Shown piece after piece: positions 9,022-18,404 of a stretch of 64,000 nt of DNA. The notes under the pieces were generated by a model that was given only the letters and a program-made list of their open reading frames with translations, was not told the origin of the DNA and ran no database searches. A program made the translations under genes and the position numbers. Each line of letters opens with the position of its first letter. The stretch's first letter is position 1. The stretch covers positions 239,891-303,890 of the forward strand of contig NZ_VCNI01000003.1 of the NCBI RefSeq assembly GCF_005937185.1, in the 5' to 3' direction. This DNA is from Flagellimonas algicola. GTDB lineage: Bacteria > Bacteroidota > Bacteroidia > Flavobacteriales > Flavobacteriaceae.

Positions 9022-11643
9022 TTGGCAGCTTCTTCAAAATCGAAAAAGGTAACTCCTTTAATGCAGCAGTACAATACCATCAAGACCAAACATCCTGATG
9101 CGTTGTTGCTTTTTAGGGTAGGTGACTTTTACGAGACTTTCGGGGAGGACGCGATTAAGGCTTCCAAAATTTTGGGCATTATCCTTACCCATAGGAATAA
9201 TGGGGGGGATAAAACCGAATTGGCCGGTTTCCCACATCATTCCTTAAATACCTATTTGCCCAAACTGGTAAAGGCGGGACAGCGTGTTGCCATTTGTGAT
9301 CAGCTGGAGGATCCCAAAATGACGAAGAGCATTGTAAAGCGGGGAGTCACCGAATTGGTTACACCCGGGGTGGCCCTCAACGACGATATTCTATCCGCTA
9401 AAAACAATAATTTTCTTTGTGCGGTTCACTTTGGAAGGCAAAAACTTGGGGTATCTTTCTTGGATATTTCCACAGGCGAATTTTTAACTTCCGAGGGTTC
9501 TGCAGAGCAAGTGGACAAACTCTTGCAAAACTTTTCCCCAAATGAGGTATTGGTTTCAAAAAATCACAAAAAGGATTTTTTGGAGCTATTTGGCAGCCAA
9601 TTGCACAGTTTTTTTCTGGAAGATTGGATTTTTCAGGACGACTATGCCCTAGAGAGCCTCAACTCCCATTTTAAGACCAAAACCCTTCAAGGATTTGGTA
9701 TTGATCATTTGGCCCATGGAATTGTGGCTTCAGGGGCAGTACTCCATTATTTGTCCGAAACCCAGCACAAGCAACTTCAACATATCAACAAAATCCATCG
9801 CATAGCGGAAGAGGAATACGTTTGGATGGATCGCTTTACCATTCGCAATCTGGAACTTTATCATTCCACCAACCTGAATGCTGTAACACTGCTGGACATC
9901 ATTGACAAAACCCTTTCGCCCATGGGTGGACGGCTATTGAAAAGGTGGTTGGCGCTTCCCCTAAAAAATCAGGATAAAATCCAACGAAGGCATCAGGTGG
10001 TTTCCCATCTGAAAGCGGAGGAACCCCAATTGGAAAAGCTGCAGCATTGGATCAAGCAAATGGGAGATTTGGAACGCTTAATTTCTAAATTGGCCACAGG
10101 AAAAATCAACCCAAAAGAGGTAATCCAATTAAAAAATTCTTTGGAAGCTTTGGTCCCCATCAAGCAATTGGCAGAACAAAGCCCTAATCCCTCATTGAAA
10201 CAAATTGGGGAGGACATGGATGCGTGTGAAGCACTTCGGACCAAAATAAAAGAAGTGGTGCACGAAGAGGCCCCGGTAAATCTTGCCAAAGGGAACACCA
10301 TCGCTGAAGGCTATTCCACAGAGTTGGATGAACTGCGCAATCTTGCATTTTCCAGTAAGGACTATTTGGATAAAATGCTGGAACGGGAGACCGAACAAAC
10401 GGGCATTACTTCCCTTAAAATTGCCTCCAATAACGTCTTTGGATATTACATTGAGGTTAGAAACACCCATAAAGACAAGGTTCCCGAAAGTTGGATCCGC
10501 AAACAGACCTTGGTTAATGCGGAGCGCTACATTACCGAGGAACTAAAGGAATATGAGGCCAAAATCCTTGGGGCTGAAGAACGAATCTACCATTTGGAGC
10601 AACAATTGTTTGAGCAACTGTTGGTCTGGATGCAGGAATACATCACACCCGTACAGCAAAATGCATACTTGGTGGCCCAGCTCGATTGCCTTTGCGGTTT
10701 TGCGCAATTGGCCCGTGAAAACGATTATGTGGAGCCAACGGTTTCCGATTCCACCACATTGGAAATTAAAGACGGTAGGCACCCGGTTATTGAAAAGCAA
10801 TTGCCCTTGGGTGAAAGTTATGTCACCAATGATGTGCTATTGAATCGGGAAGCGCAACAAATTATTATGATCACGGGGCCCAATATGAGTGGTAAATCGG
10901 CTATTTTGAGGCAAACCGCGCTGATCGTACTCTTGGCCCAAATGGGCAGCTTTGTTCCCGCTTCTGAAGCCCATATTGGTTTGGTGGACAAGATTTTTAC
11001 CCGGGTGGGGGCCAGTGACAATATTTCCATGGGCGAGTCTACTTTTATGGTAGAGATGAACGAAACGGCCTCAATCTTGAATAATTTATCAGAAAGGAGT
11101 TTGGTGCTCTTGGATGAGATTGGACGTGGTACAAGCACCTATGATGGCATCTCCATTGCTTGGGCCATTACGGAGTATTTGCACGAGCATCCAGCCAAGG
11201 CCAAAACGCTCTTTGCCACGCATTACCACGAGCTTAATGAAATGACCACCACCTTTAAGCGTATCAAAAATTTCAACGTTTCGGTAAAGGAGTTGAAAGA
11301 CAATGTGCTTTTTCTAAGAAAACTGGTACCTGGGGGTAGTGAGCACAGCTTTGGAATCCATGTGGCCAAAATGGCGGGCATGCCACAGCAGGTCATCCAA
11401 AAAGCCAATAAAATCTTGAAAAAACTGGAAAAATCCCATTCCAGTGAGGAAATCACGGATAAGCTACAGGCCACTCAAAATGAAATGCAATTGAGTTTCT
11501 TCAATCTGGATGACCCTCTTTTGGAGGAAATCAAGGAAGAAATCCTGCATTTGGACATTGACACCCTGACCCCTGTGGAGGCTTTGATGAAGTTAAATGA
11601 AATTAAGCGCTTGTTAAGTAAAAAGAAGACGGCCAGTTCGTAG
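9022..11643 (+). CDS. mutS: DNA mismatch repair protein MutS
   Basis: An 873-residue protein. The start is taken as TTG at 9022: the frame is open back to 8971 without an ATG, and the first internal ATG (9061) is the conserved Met inside the family's N-terminal TPLMQQY block, so starting there would remove it. Visible features: the mismatch-reading Phe-x-Glu (F36, E38 in GDFYETF), the lever/clamp domains, Walker A GPNMSGKS at 619-626, Walker B LVLLDE ending at Asp698-Glu699, then GRGTSTYDG and the ATPase/dimerisation region. It binds mismatches and starts repair with MutL. The length matches the MutS1 family. tRNA genes follow after about 110 bp. Confidence 0.96.
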   Translation: MAASSKSKKVTPLMQQYNTIKTKHPDALLLFRVGDFYETFGEDAIKASKILGIILTHRNNGGDKTELAGFPHHSLNTYLPKLVKAGQRVAICDQLEDPKMTKSIVKRGVTELVTPGVALNDDILSAKNNNFLCAVHFGRQKLGVSFLDISTGEFLTSEGSAEQVDKLLQNFSPNEVLVSKNHKKDFLELFGSQLHSFFLEDWIFQDDYALESLNSHFKTKTLQGFGIDHLAHGIVASGAVLHYLSETQHKQLQHINKIHRIAEEEYVWMDRFTIRNLELYHSTNLNAVTLLDIIDKTLSPMGGRLLKRWLALPLKNQDKIQRRHQVVSHLKAEEPQLEKLQHWIKQMGDLERLISKLATGKINPKEVIQLKNSLEALVPIKQLAEQSPNPSLKQIGEDMDACEALRTKIKEVVHEEAPVNLAKGNTIAEGYSTELDELRNLAFSSKDYLDKMLERETEQTGITSLKIASNNVFGYYIEVRNTHKDKVPESWIRKQTLVNAERYITEELKEYEAKILGAEERIYHLEQQLFEQLLVWMQEYITPVQQNAYLVAQLDCLCGFAQLARENDYVEPTVSDSTTLEIKDGRHPVIEKQLPLGESYVTNDVLLNREAQQIIMITGPNMSGKSAILRQTALIVLLAQMGSFVPASEAHIGLVDKIFTRVGASDNISMGESTFMVEMNETASILNNLSERSLVLLDEIGRGTSTYDGISIAWAITEYLHEHPAKAKTLFATHYHELNEMTTTFKRIKNFNVSVKELKDNVLFLRKLVPGGSEHSFGIHVAKMAGMPQQVIQKANKILKKLEKSHSSEEITDKLQATQNEMQLSFFNLDDPLLEEIKEEILHLDIDTLTPVEALMKLNEIKRLLSKKKTASS

Positions 11644-11709
11644 AACATTTTTCTTGAATTCTTGCTGTCTCTTTTGCTTAAAAATTCTTTCGGATTTGAA
11701 GAAATATAT

Positions 11710-11743
11710 TAAATTTGCATCCGCACCAGCGAAAAGGGGTGCG
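11710..11743 (+). promoter_or_regulatory. candidate promoter and leader hairpin of the tRNA-Gly/tRNA-Leu unit
   Basis: TAAATTTG at 11710-11717 is a full match to the TAnnTTTG -7 box, 41 bp before tRNA-Gly. No TTG lies 17-23 bp upstream (the nearest is 11 bp away). Just downstream, CGCACC (11722-11727) pairs with GGTGCG (11738-11743), giving a small hairpin at the likely 5' end of the precursor RNA. Confidence 0.45.
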
Positions 11744-11757
11744 TAGTTCTTTAAAAT

Positions 11758-11830
11758 GCGAAAATAGCTCAGTTGGTAGAGCATCACCTTGCCAAGGTGG
11801 AGGTCGCGGGTTCGAATCCCGTTTTTCGCT
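11758..11830 (+). tRNA. tRNA-Gly (anticodon GCC)
   Basis: A 73-nt cloverleaf: acceptor GCGAAAA with TTTTCGC, D arm with AGCTCAGTTGGTAGAGC, anticodon stem ACCTT/AAGGT with anticodon GCC at 11791-11793, and T loop TTCGAAT with a five-pair stem that includes one G-U. The discriminator base is T at 11830. CCA is not encoded. It matches the bacterial glycine tRNA pattern. Confidence 0.96.
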
Positions 11831-11837
11831 CGACTTC

Positions 11838-11873
11838 AACTCCGCTCATTGCTTACGGGTGGAGTTTTTTTTT
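11838..11873 (+). terminator. possible terminator or processing hairpin between the two tRNAs
   Basis: AACTCC (11838-11843) can pair with GGAGTT (11861-11866), followed by an unbroken T-run to 11873. The 17-nt loop makes the hairpin weak; if active it would separate tRNA-Gly from tRNA-Leu. Confidence 0.4.
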
Positions 11874-11902
11874 GGAGTCCAATGCCATGCCTTGGCAGGC
11901 AA

Positions 11903-11987
11903 GCTCGAGTGGTGGAATTGGTAGACACGTTGGACTTAAAATCCAATGGCCATTGTGGCCGTGCGGGTTCAAGTCCCGCCTCGAGTA
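11903..11987 (+). tRNA. tRNA-Leu (anticodon TAA)
   Basis: An 85-nt class II tRNA: acceptor GCTCGAG with CTCGAGT (the first pair is G-U), D arm TGGTGGAATTGGTAGACAC, anticodon stem TTGGA/TCCAA with anticodon TAA at 11937-11939, a long variable arm pairing GGCCA/TGGCC-like bases, and T arm GCGGG TTCAAGT CCCGC. Discriminator A at 11987; CCA is not encoded. Confidence 0.95.
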
Positions 11988-11992
11988 CTAAA

Positions 11993-12017
11993 GCCCTTAC
12001 TATGTAAGGGTTTTTTT
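11993..12017 (+). terminator. terminator after tRNA-Leu
   Basis: CCCTTAC (11994-12000) pairs with GTAAGGG (12004-12010) across a 3-nt loop, followed by seven T residues (12011-12017), 5 bp after the tRNA. Confidence 0.85.
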
Positions 12018-12082
12018 ATGGAATGTTATTTTCTTTTTAATTCAAAAAACTACCAATTTCCTAAGTATTACATAAAAAGAAA

Positions 12083-12102
12083 GCCGGCCATAAATGGCCG
12101 GC
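12083..12102 (-). terminator. terminator of the first sus unit
   Basis: Perfect 9-bp stem GCCGGCCAT (12083-12091) with ATGGCCGGC (12094-12102). On the minus strand it is followed by TTTCTTTTT, and it lies 83 bp after the stop of the lipoprotein gene. On the plus strand it is followed by the motif CAACTAACATAACTCAAAC (12107-12125). Confidence 0.75.
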
Positions 12103-12184
12103 AATCCAACTAACATAACTCAAACAATATACGTTGCGAACTCTGTTTCAATAACTGCTAGTTTTTTAAAACAAAGTAAGCCCG

Positions 12185-12523
12185 CTATTTCTGGTTCAAG
12201 GTAAGTACAACTTCCTTTGCAACTTCTCCACCTACATACACAATTTGGGGAGTATTACCTGTATCCCAAACAACATCACCAACAGTAATGGTAGCACCTA
12301 CATAATAATTGGCCGCATCTAAGCCCGTAAAGTTGAAGTTACCTTCTGCATCTGTTGTTGTTTGTTGGAGCAAGGCTGTATTCTCGGAATACAGCTTTAC
12401 GGTGATACCGGATAGTATGTTGCCATTATCTCCACTTGCATTTCCGAATATAGACCCTTCATCATCTTTGGTACAAGAAACTACCAAAACCAATGTAAGG
12501 ATGACATAAAAAACTCTCTTCAT
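12185..12523 (-). CDS. small surface-type lipoprotein with a carboxypeptidase-regulatory-like beta-sandwich
   Basis: A 112-residue protein with a lipoprotein signal ending LVVSC (Cys17 becomes lipidated). The mature start C-T-K-D-D-E fits the K-(D/E)2 surface-export signal described for Bacteroidota lipoproteins. The rest is one transthyretin-like/CNA-B-like module: LSGITVKLYSEN, then TDAEGNFNFTGLDAANYYVG, the usual D-G-x-F/Y strand pattern. Such modules occur as carbohydrate- or peptide-contacting spacers. It is the last gene of the sigma-fecR-susC-susD unit, 107 bp after susD, so it may be an accessory surface protein for the same nutrient. No specific substrate can be named. Confidence 0.8.
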   Translation of the reverse strand: MKRVFYVILTLVLVVSCTKDDEGSIFGNASGDNGNILSGITVKLYSENTALLQQTTTDAEGNFNFTGLDAANYYVGATITVGDVVWDTGNTPQIVYVGGEVAKEVVLTLNQK

Positions 12524-12630
12524 TTGTTTATTTTATTTATTGACCGTGACTAGAAGCTAAAATTTTACTTACAACAGGAACTGTTCTAATCATTTTGGCT
12601 TCGTGATATCTATTCGATCATGTTTAGATT

Positions 12631-14628
12631 TTATTCAAGTACATTTTTCCATTTGGTATTCCGTCCGGTAAACCAAACTGGAATATCAGGATCGTCTGTT
12701 TGGCTAATGATTGCCCAAGCCGCTGGATCTGTAGCCTGAATATTTGGATTGTACAAAAAGCGCTCCTTCCATCGAAATGTTTCATAAGGTGATCCAGGGT
12801 TATCTCCTAGATAGCTTATCAAACGTCTGGCAGATGTCCATGGCACCTCAAAATTGAATAATCCGTAGTGCAACTGCAATTGATTGAAGATGGCTTGAAC
12901 CTTCTCTTGATCTGTCATCGTATCGAATTGCTGGGCGGCGTATTCAGCAAAAGCAGCAGCATCATATTCTTTTGAAGGTCTATCCCTTTCAATTCTGGAA
13001 GGATCCATATTGCTTGGGAATGCAGGCACCGTTTGCTGGCTATAGGTGTTGTCATTATTAATGTCATACCAATAATCACAAGACAATTTAATGGCATTTG
13101 CATAATGTTCACGAGCGGATCCAGCATTTCCAAAACCACGTACTGCAGCCTCGGCCAGTGAAAGCTCAGTTTCCACAGCATGCAACGTGGGGTATCTAAT
13201 GTCAAAATTATACAAAGGGCGCACGTTGAATTCTGCAATCATGTTATTGTCAGTACCAATTTGAAAATTAGTATCACTAGAACTTGTAAGGTACCCACGG
13301 AAAGCATCTAGCAAAAAGGCCTCTCGACCTACCAAGGTACCCTCCAAATCTGCGCTTAGCGCAATAGTTTGCTCGTCCCCATCTTCGGAACCAAAAGAAA
13401 CTTCAGTAACATTTACATCCGTCATAATGGGATCGTTAATATAATAGGTCCGAATTATTTTGTTCAAATAACTATTGGGGTCGCTACCATTATCCCAGCT
13501 GGTCTCGGCACCGATATATCGCCCTAAAATATCCGAAGAGAAAACGTACTTGATTCTAGGATCCACTGTACCGTTCTCAAGTCCTTCAGCGGCATTATCA
13601 CCACTAAAATAGTACAAGGTTTCTCCTTCCACTACCACACTTTCTTCCGTTGGGATACAAAACATAGCATCTTCCAAATAACGTTTTGGAGCACGACATT
13701 CATCTGCTCTTTCCCGAAAAGCCCTAGTTATTCCCAATTCACGCTGCAAGCGGGAGGGATCAACAATAGCAATATCCGCTAATCCAGCCACATCATTGGC
13801 TTCATCAAAAAGTGGTTTTCCGGCCAATTCATTGATAGTTGCCGTGGTAAGGTCTGGAAGTCTTTCGCTAACCGTCATGGCCCATCTTAATCTTAGGGAA
13901 TTAATGTACTTCCGCCATTGCATAATGCTACCATTAAAAATAACATCCTGATTTTGGAAAACACTTAGCTCGCTAGCATCCAATTCCAAAGTGGATAAAT
14001 ATTCCTCAATTTCACCCAGTTCAGCAATTATAATAGGGTACACTTCCTCTTGACCCAACCATTCAGCTCTTTCCCCATCCAAGGCTCCAGCAGACCCGGT
14101 CTGAAAATATGGAACATTGTCATACCCGTCAATTCCTCGTTGATAGGCATATCCCTTCAAGGCATGTAGTAATCGCATAAAAAGGACATCCAACTTGGAA
14201 CGATCCGCTTCTGCAATGTTATTGAACTCCTTTTGAGCCCAAAGGATACCCTTAACCCAATTACTGTTCAATTGATTAAAAACTGATCGGTTAAACCCAT
14301 TGGATCCCCAATCGTTTTCAACATCCCGTAAGGTGTATGAAACACCAAATGCTTCAGGTGCCATATAATACAATTGCACCCCGGTTCCCATTACACGAGA
14401 TCCACTTCGCATCTGATGATATTGGGCACCATAATCACCCCTTAGATAAAATCCTTGGGTCAACTGGGAGGTAAAGTATCCGGCAATAATACTTACGCCG
14501 GCCGCATCTGCTTGGGATTTGGAAAAACCGTCTGGATCTTGGTACAGCTCCTCTAGCTGATCTTGACAACTATAGGATGTGGCCAAAACCAGAACACATA
14601 AAGTCAATTTAGTTAATACATTTTTCAT
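12631..14628 (-). CDS. SusD/RagB-like nutrient-binding outer-membrane lipoprotein
   Basis: A 665-residue protein from the ATG at 14628 (TTG at 14637 is the alternative), with a lipoprotein signal ending ATSYSC. It is longer than the usual SusD (about 500-600). The DVENDWG and WRKYINSLRLRWAMTVSE segments and C-terminal SARRLISYLGDNPGSP are typical of the divergent SusD-like 2 subgroup. It sits as a lid on the neighbouring SusC channel at the cell surface and captures oligosaccharides or peptides. It starts 11 bp after the susC stop. No obvious sugar-active enzymes accompany this unit, so the substrate is unknown and could be peptide rather than glycan. Confidence 0.9.
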   Translation of the reverse strand: MKNVLTKLTLCVLVLATSYSCQDQLEELYQDPDGFSKSQADAAGVSIIAGYFTSQLTQGFYLRGDYGAQYHQMRSGSRVMGTGVQLYYMAPEAFGVSYTLRDVENDWGSNGFNRSVFNQLNSNWVKGILWAQKEFNNIAEADRSKLDVLFMRLLHALKGYAYQRGIDGYDNVPYFQTGSAGALDGERAEWLGQEEVYPIIIAELGEIEEYLSTLELDASELSVFQNQDVIFNGSIMQWRKYINSLRLRWAMTVSERLPDLTTATINELAGKPLFDEANDVAGLADIAIVDPSRLQRELGITRAFRERADECRAPKRYLEDAMFCIPTEESVVVEGETLYYFSGDNAAEGLENGTVDPRIKYVFSSDILGRYIGAETSWDNGSDPNSYLNKIIRTYYINDPIMTDVNVTEVSFGSEDGDEQTIALSADLEGTLVGREAFLLDAFRGYLTSSSDTNFQIGTDNNMIAEFNVRPLYNFDIRYPTLHAVETELSLAEAAVRGFGNAGSAREHYANAIKLSCDYWYDINNDNTYSQQTVPAFPSNMDPSRIERDRPSKEYDAAAFAEYAAQQFDTMTDQEKVQAIFNQLQLHYGLFNFEVPWTSARRLISYLGDNPGSPYETFRWKERFLYNPNIQATDPAAWAIISQTDDPDIPVWFTGRNTKWKNVLE

Positions 14629-14639
14629 AATACGCAATT

Positions 14640-17600
14640 TTATAGTTTAACTCTTAAGGACAATCCTAATGATCTCTGCAAGGGTAATGCAGTGGTAGAA
14701 AAAGCACCAGCCGACCAACCAGTTCCATTGCTAGCTTCGGGAATAGAATTGGGTGCAGCTTTATACAGATAAGCAACATTATTGGCGAAAACAGAGATTA
14801 CTGCTTCCGACAACCCCATTTTCTGGGCAATAAGGGGAAGCCTATAATCCAACGACACATTACGTAAGGCTATATAATCACTCTTAAAAATTCGATCTTC
14901 CGGGAAGAAGCCATTGGAAAAGTAAGATGATCCATAATAATCCTCAGCGGATACAACCTGGGTATTTGGGGTCCCATCGGTACGTACACCATCCAATATA
15001 ACTCCGTCGTTAAAGGTTGCCCCTGTTCCTGGGTTTGTTCCGGCTACTCTGGTACCTTCATCATTTATATAATAGGCTTGACCTCCTGTAGCGGCATCCC
15101 TAAAGGGCAAACTTTCACGCAAGACTCCTGCGGCCAACATGTATGTTTCAGCTTCACTTACGAAAGTCGCTCCAAAAGAATAATCTATATTGGCCACTAA
15201 AGTGAAGTTCTTATAGCTAAATCTATTGAACGCACCCCCTGTAACATCGGGAAGCAATTTTCCAACCTTTCTGTTGCTGCTCCTGCTATATGCATAGCGG
15301 GCCCCACCATTTTCAACAATGCGAGCGCCATTATTGGGATCGTTGTCATCGGATGGGTTTATGTAGTTCCGGAATCCTTGTTGTTGGATGATCGTCCCGT
15401 ATTCTCCCCCAACTTCGGCAACATAGTTAAGGCCGTTTCTCTCGAACAACAATTGGGAAGTAAGATCATCTGTTAGACCATTTACTTTGGTCTGGGCCGA
15501 CGCAAAGGTCATATCCAATCCCCATTGGAAATTCTTGTTGAAGATAGGCTTGGTCCTAAGTCCCAATTCCCATCCGGTGTTTTGTACATCGGCTGCATTT
15601 ACCCTAACGGTGTTTACCCCAAGTCCTGGTGGAGCAGTAATCGCCATAATTTGATCATAGGTATTTGCTCTGTATATGGAGAAGTCAATACCTATTCTTT
15701 GGTTTTCAAATAAGAAGGCTTCGAGACCTGCTTCAAACTCACGTTTTCTTTCCGGCTTCAGGTTTTGTACAAACTGGGCATCGATTGGAGGTAGGGAACT
15801 TGGAGGACTTAGAATGAATCCATTCCCAGATTGGGATACTCCAAGGTTTACATTACCAAAATATAATGGCCCCGGCCTTCCTACATCTGCCCAAGAAGTC
15901 CTCAGTTTTAAAAACTTAACAAATGAAGGAAGATTCAAGGAGTTGGAAGCGATCCAAGTGGTACTTAAACCTGGGTAAAAATAGCTGTTGTTGTTTGGAG
16001 GTAGGATAGAGGACCAGTCCTGACGAGCTTGCGCCTCAATAAAAATTTGATCCTTCCAATCTACCTGAACAGATCCCAAAACCCCATAAAGTACATCATG
16101 TCCATTATCATTAATGTAGTTGGGTTGTTGACCGGAAGGCAGATTGGTAAAAGAGAAAAAGTTAGGGATTACAAATCCACCAATACGTTCAGCTCCTTTA
16201 GTCTGAAAGCGATTATCCCTATGTATGGCACCAACAAGACCGGAAATTCCCCAATCATTGAAGGTAGTGTCAAAATTAAGTGTTCCTTGAATATAGGACC
16301 TTCTAATCTCACGATTTTGATCCCTGAACACTGAGCCACTATTTGGCCCTATTAAGCTGGGGTCTTCCAACTTACCTCTATAAATACTTCTTTCATCCGT
16401 ATTATCTATCCCAGCAAGGATTTGTGCACTAAAGACCTTGCTCAAGGTTACGTCCAAGGTCAAAGACTGTATACCATGAATACGTCTAAATTCACTTTCA
16501 TTCTGGGTCCAATCCCAAAGGGAGCCTACCACAGTTTGTCTCCCTGTGGAGATAAATTCCCTTTGCTGATCTTCGCCTCGGAAAAAGTTAAATCCATTTT
16601 CCGTAACCAGGAACCTCCTCAAAAGATCTACGTCAACATCACGGGTATACCCCCCCAAATTAGAGGTGGAACCTTGTGAGTCAGCAGACCCCTCAAAAGA
16701 TGCATTTAGGTTATCGGTCACAAAATAATTACCCACATATTTAAGTGAAATGGCATCATTAAGCTTATAAGAAGCATTCACGCTAAAGGTGTTTCGGTCG
16801 TAATCTCCACCTCTCGTAATAGGCTTGTAATCCATGTTGGTGTATGCAAAACGAACAGAACCCTTTTCTCCACCTGAACTTACAGCAACATTGAGAAGTC
16901 TTTGACTCCCTGTTCTAAAAAGTTGTTCAAAAACATCCTTTCTTGTAGGTTGCCAAGGACGAAGAGAACCATCCCACCAGCGAAGTTGTACACTGGGATC
17001 ATACCTAGGGCCGAAGCCAGGGCCATTAACATCAAGCGCCCTTTCGCCCACTTCATTGATATAAAAGCCTTGGTCATCGTTTGCATCTATACTTGCGCTA
17101 CGTCCCGTTCCGTACTGATCTTGAAGGACTGGTGTGAACGCACTTTGTTCGATGGTCGTGGTCATGGAAGCGCTAATACCAAGGCCCCTACTTCTGGATC
17201 CGGATTTAGTTGTAATCAATATTACCCCATTGGCTCCTTCACTACCATAAAGCACAGAGGCTTTTGCCCCTTTAAGGATTTCCATGGACTCAATGTCCTC
17301 CGCATTAATATCATTTATTCCCGTTCCATTGTCCCTTCCCGTTCTTGCATTTCGAGTAATCCCAGTGTCTTGATCATAAATTGGGATCCCGTCTACAACT
17401 ATCAAAGGCCGTGTGGTAGAATTCTGGTCAAAGGATACGGCATTACGAATGTTGATTTTAAAACCACCAGTAGGTCCGCTAGCCGTACTGGCTACTTGCA
17501 CACCAGAAGCGGTTCCATAAAGTGATTGCAAAGCATTAACAGGAGATCCACTGGCAAGAACTCGCTCGGAATCCACCTTGGAAACCGCATAACCCAGTGC

Positions 17601-18278
17601 CTTAGCGTCTTTTCTAATACCCAATGCAGTTACCACTACTTCATCCAACTGACTTGCGTCTTCTTTCATGGTCACATTGATTGTGGTCTGATTCTCAACA
17701 GGAACTTCTACAGTGACAAAACCTACATAGGAAAACACCAAGGTGGCGGAATCACTGGACACGTTAATGGTATAATTACCATCAAAATCAGTGGAGGTAC
17801 CATTGCCTGTTCCTTTTTCAATAACATTTACACCCGGAAGCGGTTGCCCGTCAGCGTCTACCGTGGTTCCGGATATGGATCTCTGGACAACTGGATTGTT
17901 GCCATCAGTTTGCATCAGTGTGTTCCTTTTTAGCACGATCTGTTTGCCCAATATCGAATAAACGACATTGCCATCAGTGAAAATTCTATCCAAGATTGTT
18001 TTAATCCTTTCATTTTTCGCTTTGATGGAAACAATTCTTCCCAGATTGACTTCCTGGGTATCTGCCAAGAACTTAAAATCGGTATTTCGTTCTATCTCGT
18101 CCAAAACCTTTTCTACCCTCACCTGCGTTAGGTCCAACGAAATTTTTGTGGTTTGAGAGTATGTACTGGCCTGAATTTGGAAAAACGAAACAATTACCAA
18201 AATTGTTGTCAGTTTCATTTTGAGGTCAAATTTCGGGATGCCCCATAAAGGCACACCCGAATTAGTTGTTTTTTTCAT
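14640..18278 (-). CDS. SusC/RagA TonB-linked outer-membrane transporter with STN signalling domain
   Basis: A 1212-residue protein from the ATG at 18278; another ATG at 18308 would add 10 residues. Domain order: a long signal peptide (IPKFDLKMKLTTILVIV to STYSQ), an STN secretin/TonB N-terminal domain (about residues 45-105) that talks to FecR, a carboxypeptidase-D-like beta-sandwich (about 130-215, DADGQPLPGVNV), a plug starting near LDEVVVTALG, and a 22-strand barrel ending in LSLRVKL with C-terminal hydrophobic residues. The STN domain and the adjacent fecR/sigma genes indicate trans-envelope induction by the transported substrate. The fecR-susC gap carries a hairpin (18330-18357). Confidence 0.95.
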   Translation of the reverse strand: MKKTTNSGVPLWGIPKFDLKMKLTTILVIVSFFQIQASTYSQTTKISLDLTQVRVEKVLDEIERNTDFKFLADTQEVNLGRIVSIKAKNERIKTILDRIFTDGNVVYSILGKQIVLKRNTLMQTDGNNPVVQRSISGTTVDADGQPLPGVNVIEKGTGNGTSTDFDGNYTINVSSDSATLVFSYVGFVTVEVPVENQTTINVTMKEDASQLDEVVVTALGIRKDAKALGYAVSKVDSERVLASGSPVNALQSLYGTASGVQVASTASGPTGGFKINIRNAVSFDQNSTTRPLIVVDGIPIYDQDTGITRNARTGRDNGTGINDINAEDIESMEILKGAKASVLYGSEGANGVILITTKSGSRSRGLGISASMTTTIEQSAFTPVLQDQYGTGRSASIDANDDQGFYINEVGERALDVNGPGFGPRYDPSVQLRWWDGSLRPWQPTRKDVFEQLFRTGSQRLLNVAVSSGGEKGSVRFAYTNMDYKPITRGGDYDRNTFSVNASYKLNDAISLKYVGNYFVTDNLNASFEGSADSQGSTSNLGGYTRDVDVDLLRRFLVTENGFNFFRGEDQQREFISTGRQTVVGSLWDWTQNESEFRRIHGIQSLTLDVTLSKVFSAQILAGIDNTDERSIYRGKLEDPSLIGPNSGSVFRDQNREIRRSYIQGTLNFDTTFNDWGISGLVGAIHRDNRFQTKGAERIGGFVIPNFFSFTNLPSGQQPNYINDNGHDVLYGVLGSVQVDWKDQIFIEAQARQDWSSILPPNNNSYFYPGLSTTWIASNSLNLPSFVKFLKLRTSWADVGRPGPLYFGNVNLGVSQSGNGFILSPPSSLPPIDAQFVQNLKPERKREFEAGLEAFLFENQRIGIDFSIYRANTYDQIMAITAPPGLGVNTVRVNAADVQNTGWELGLRTKPIFNKNFQWGLDMTFASAQTKVNGLTDDLTSQLLFERNGLNYVAEVGGEYGTIIQQQGFRNYINPSDDNDPNNGARIVENGGARYAYSRSSNRKVGKLLPDVTGGAFNRFSYKNFTLVANIDYSFGATFVSEAETYMLAAGVLRESLPFRDAATGGQAYYINDEGTRVAGTNPGTGATFNDGVILDGVRTDGTPNTQVVSAEDYYGSSYFSNGFFPEDRIFKSDYIALRNVSLDYRLPLIAQKMGLSEAVISVFANNVAYLYKAAPNSIPEASNGTGWSAGAFSTTALPLQRSLGLSLRVKL

Positions 18279-18329
18279 ACTTTTAATAGCGTTATTGTGG
18301 TTTAACATTAGGTTGAATCACGTTTGACT

Positions 18330-18357
18330 ATCGGAGGATGTTGGCCCATCCTCCGAT
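18330..18357 (-). promoter_or_regulatory. hairpin in the fecR-susC gap (copy 1)
   Basis: Perfect 11-bp stem ATCGGAGGATG / CATCCTCCGAT with a 6-nt loop, 52 bp before the susC ATG. In the sense strand the loop reads GGCCAA. The same core recurs before the second susC at 54115-54140. It could be an attenuator, an RNA stability element or a protein-binding site. Confidence 0.6.
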
Positions 18358-18404
18358 TTTGTGATTTTTTGGTTCGTTAGTTTTTGGTCATGTAAATGTT
18401 AGTT

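Noticed and set aside
11755..12007. Overlapping small frames across the tRNA genes
   Set aside because: The region folds into two complete tRNAs; the frames are translations of tRNA sequence.
16902..17525. 207-residue plus-strand frame
   Set aside because: Antisense to the SusC plug and barrel; no recognisable family.
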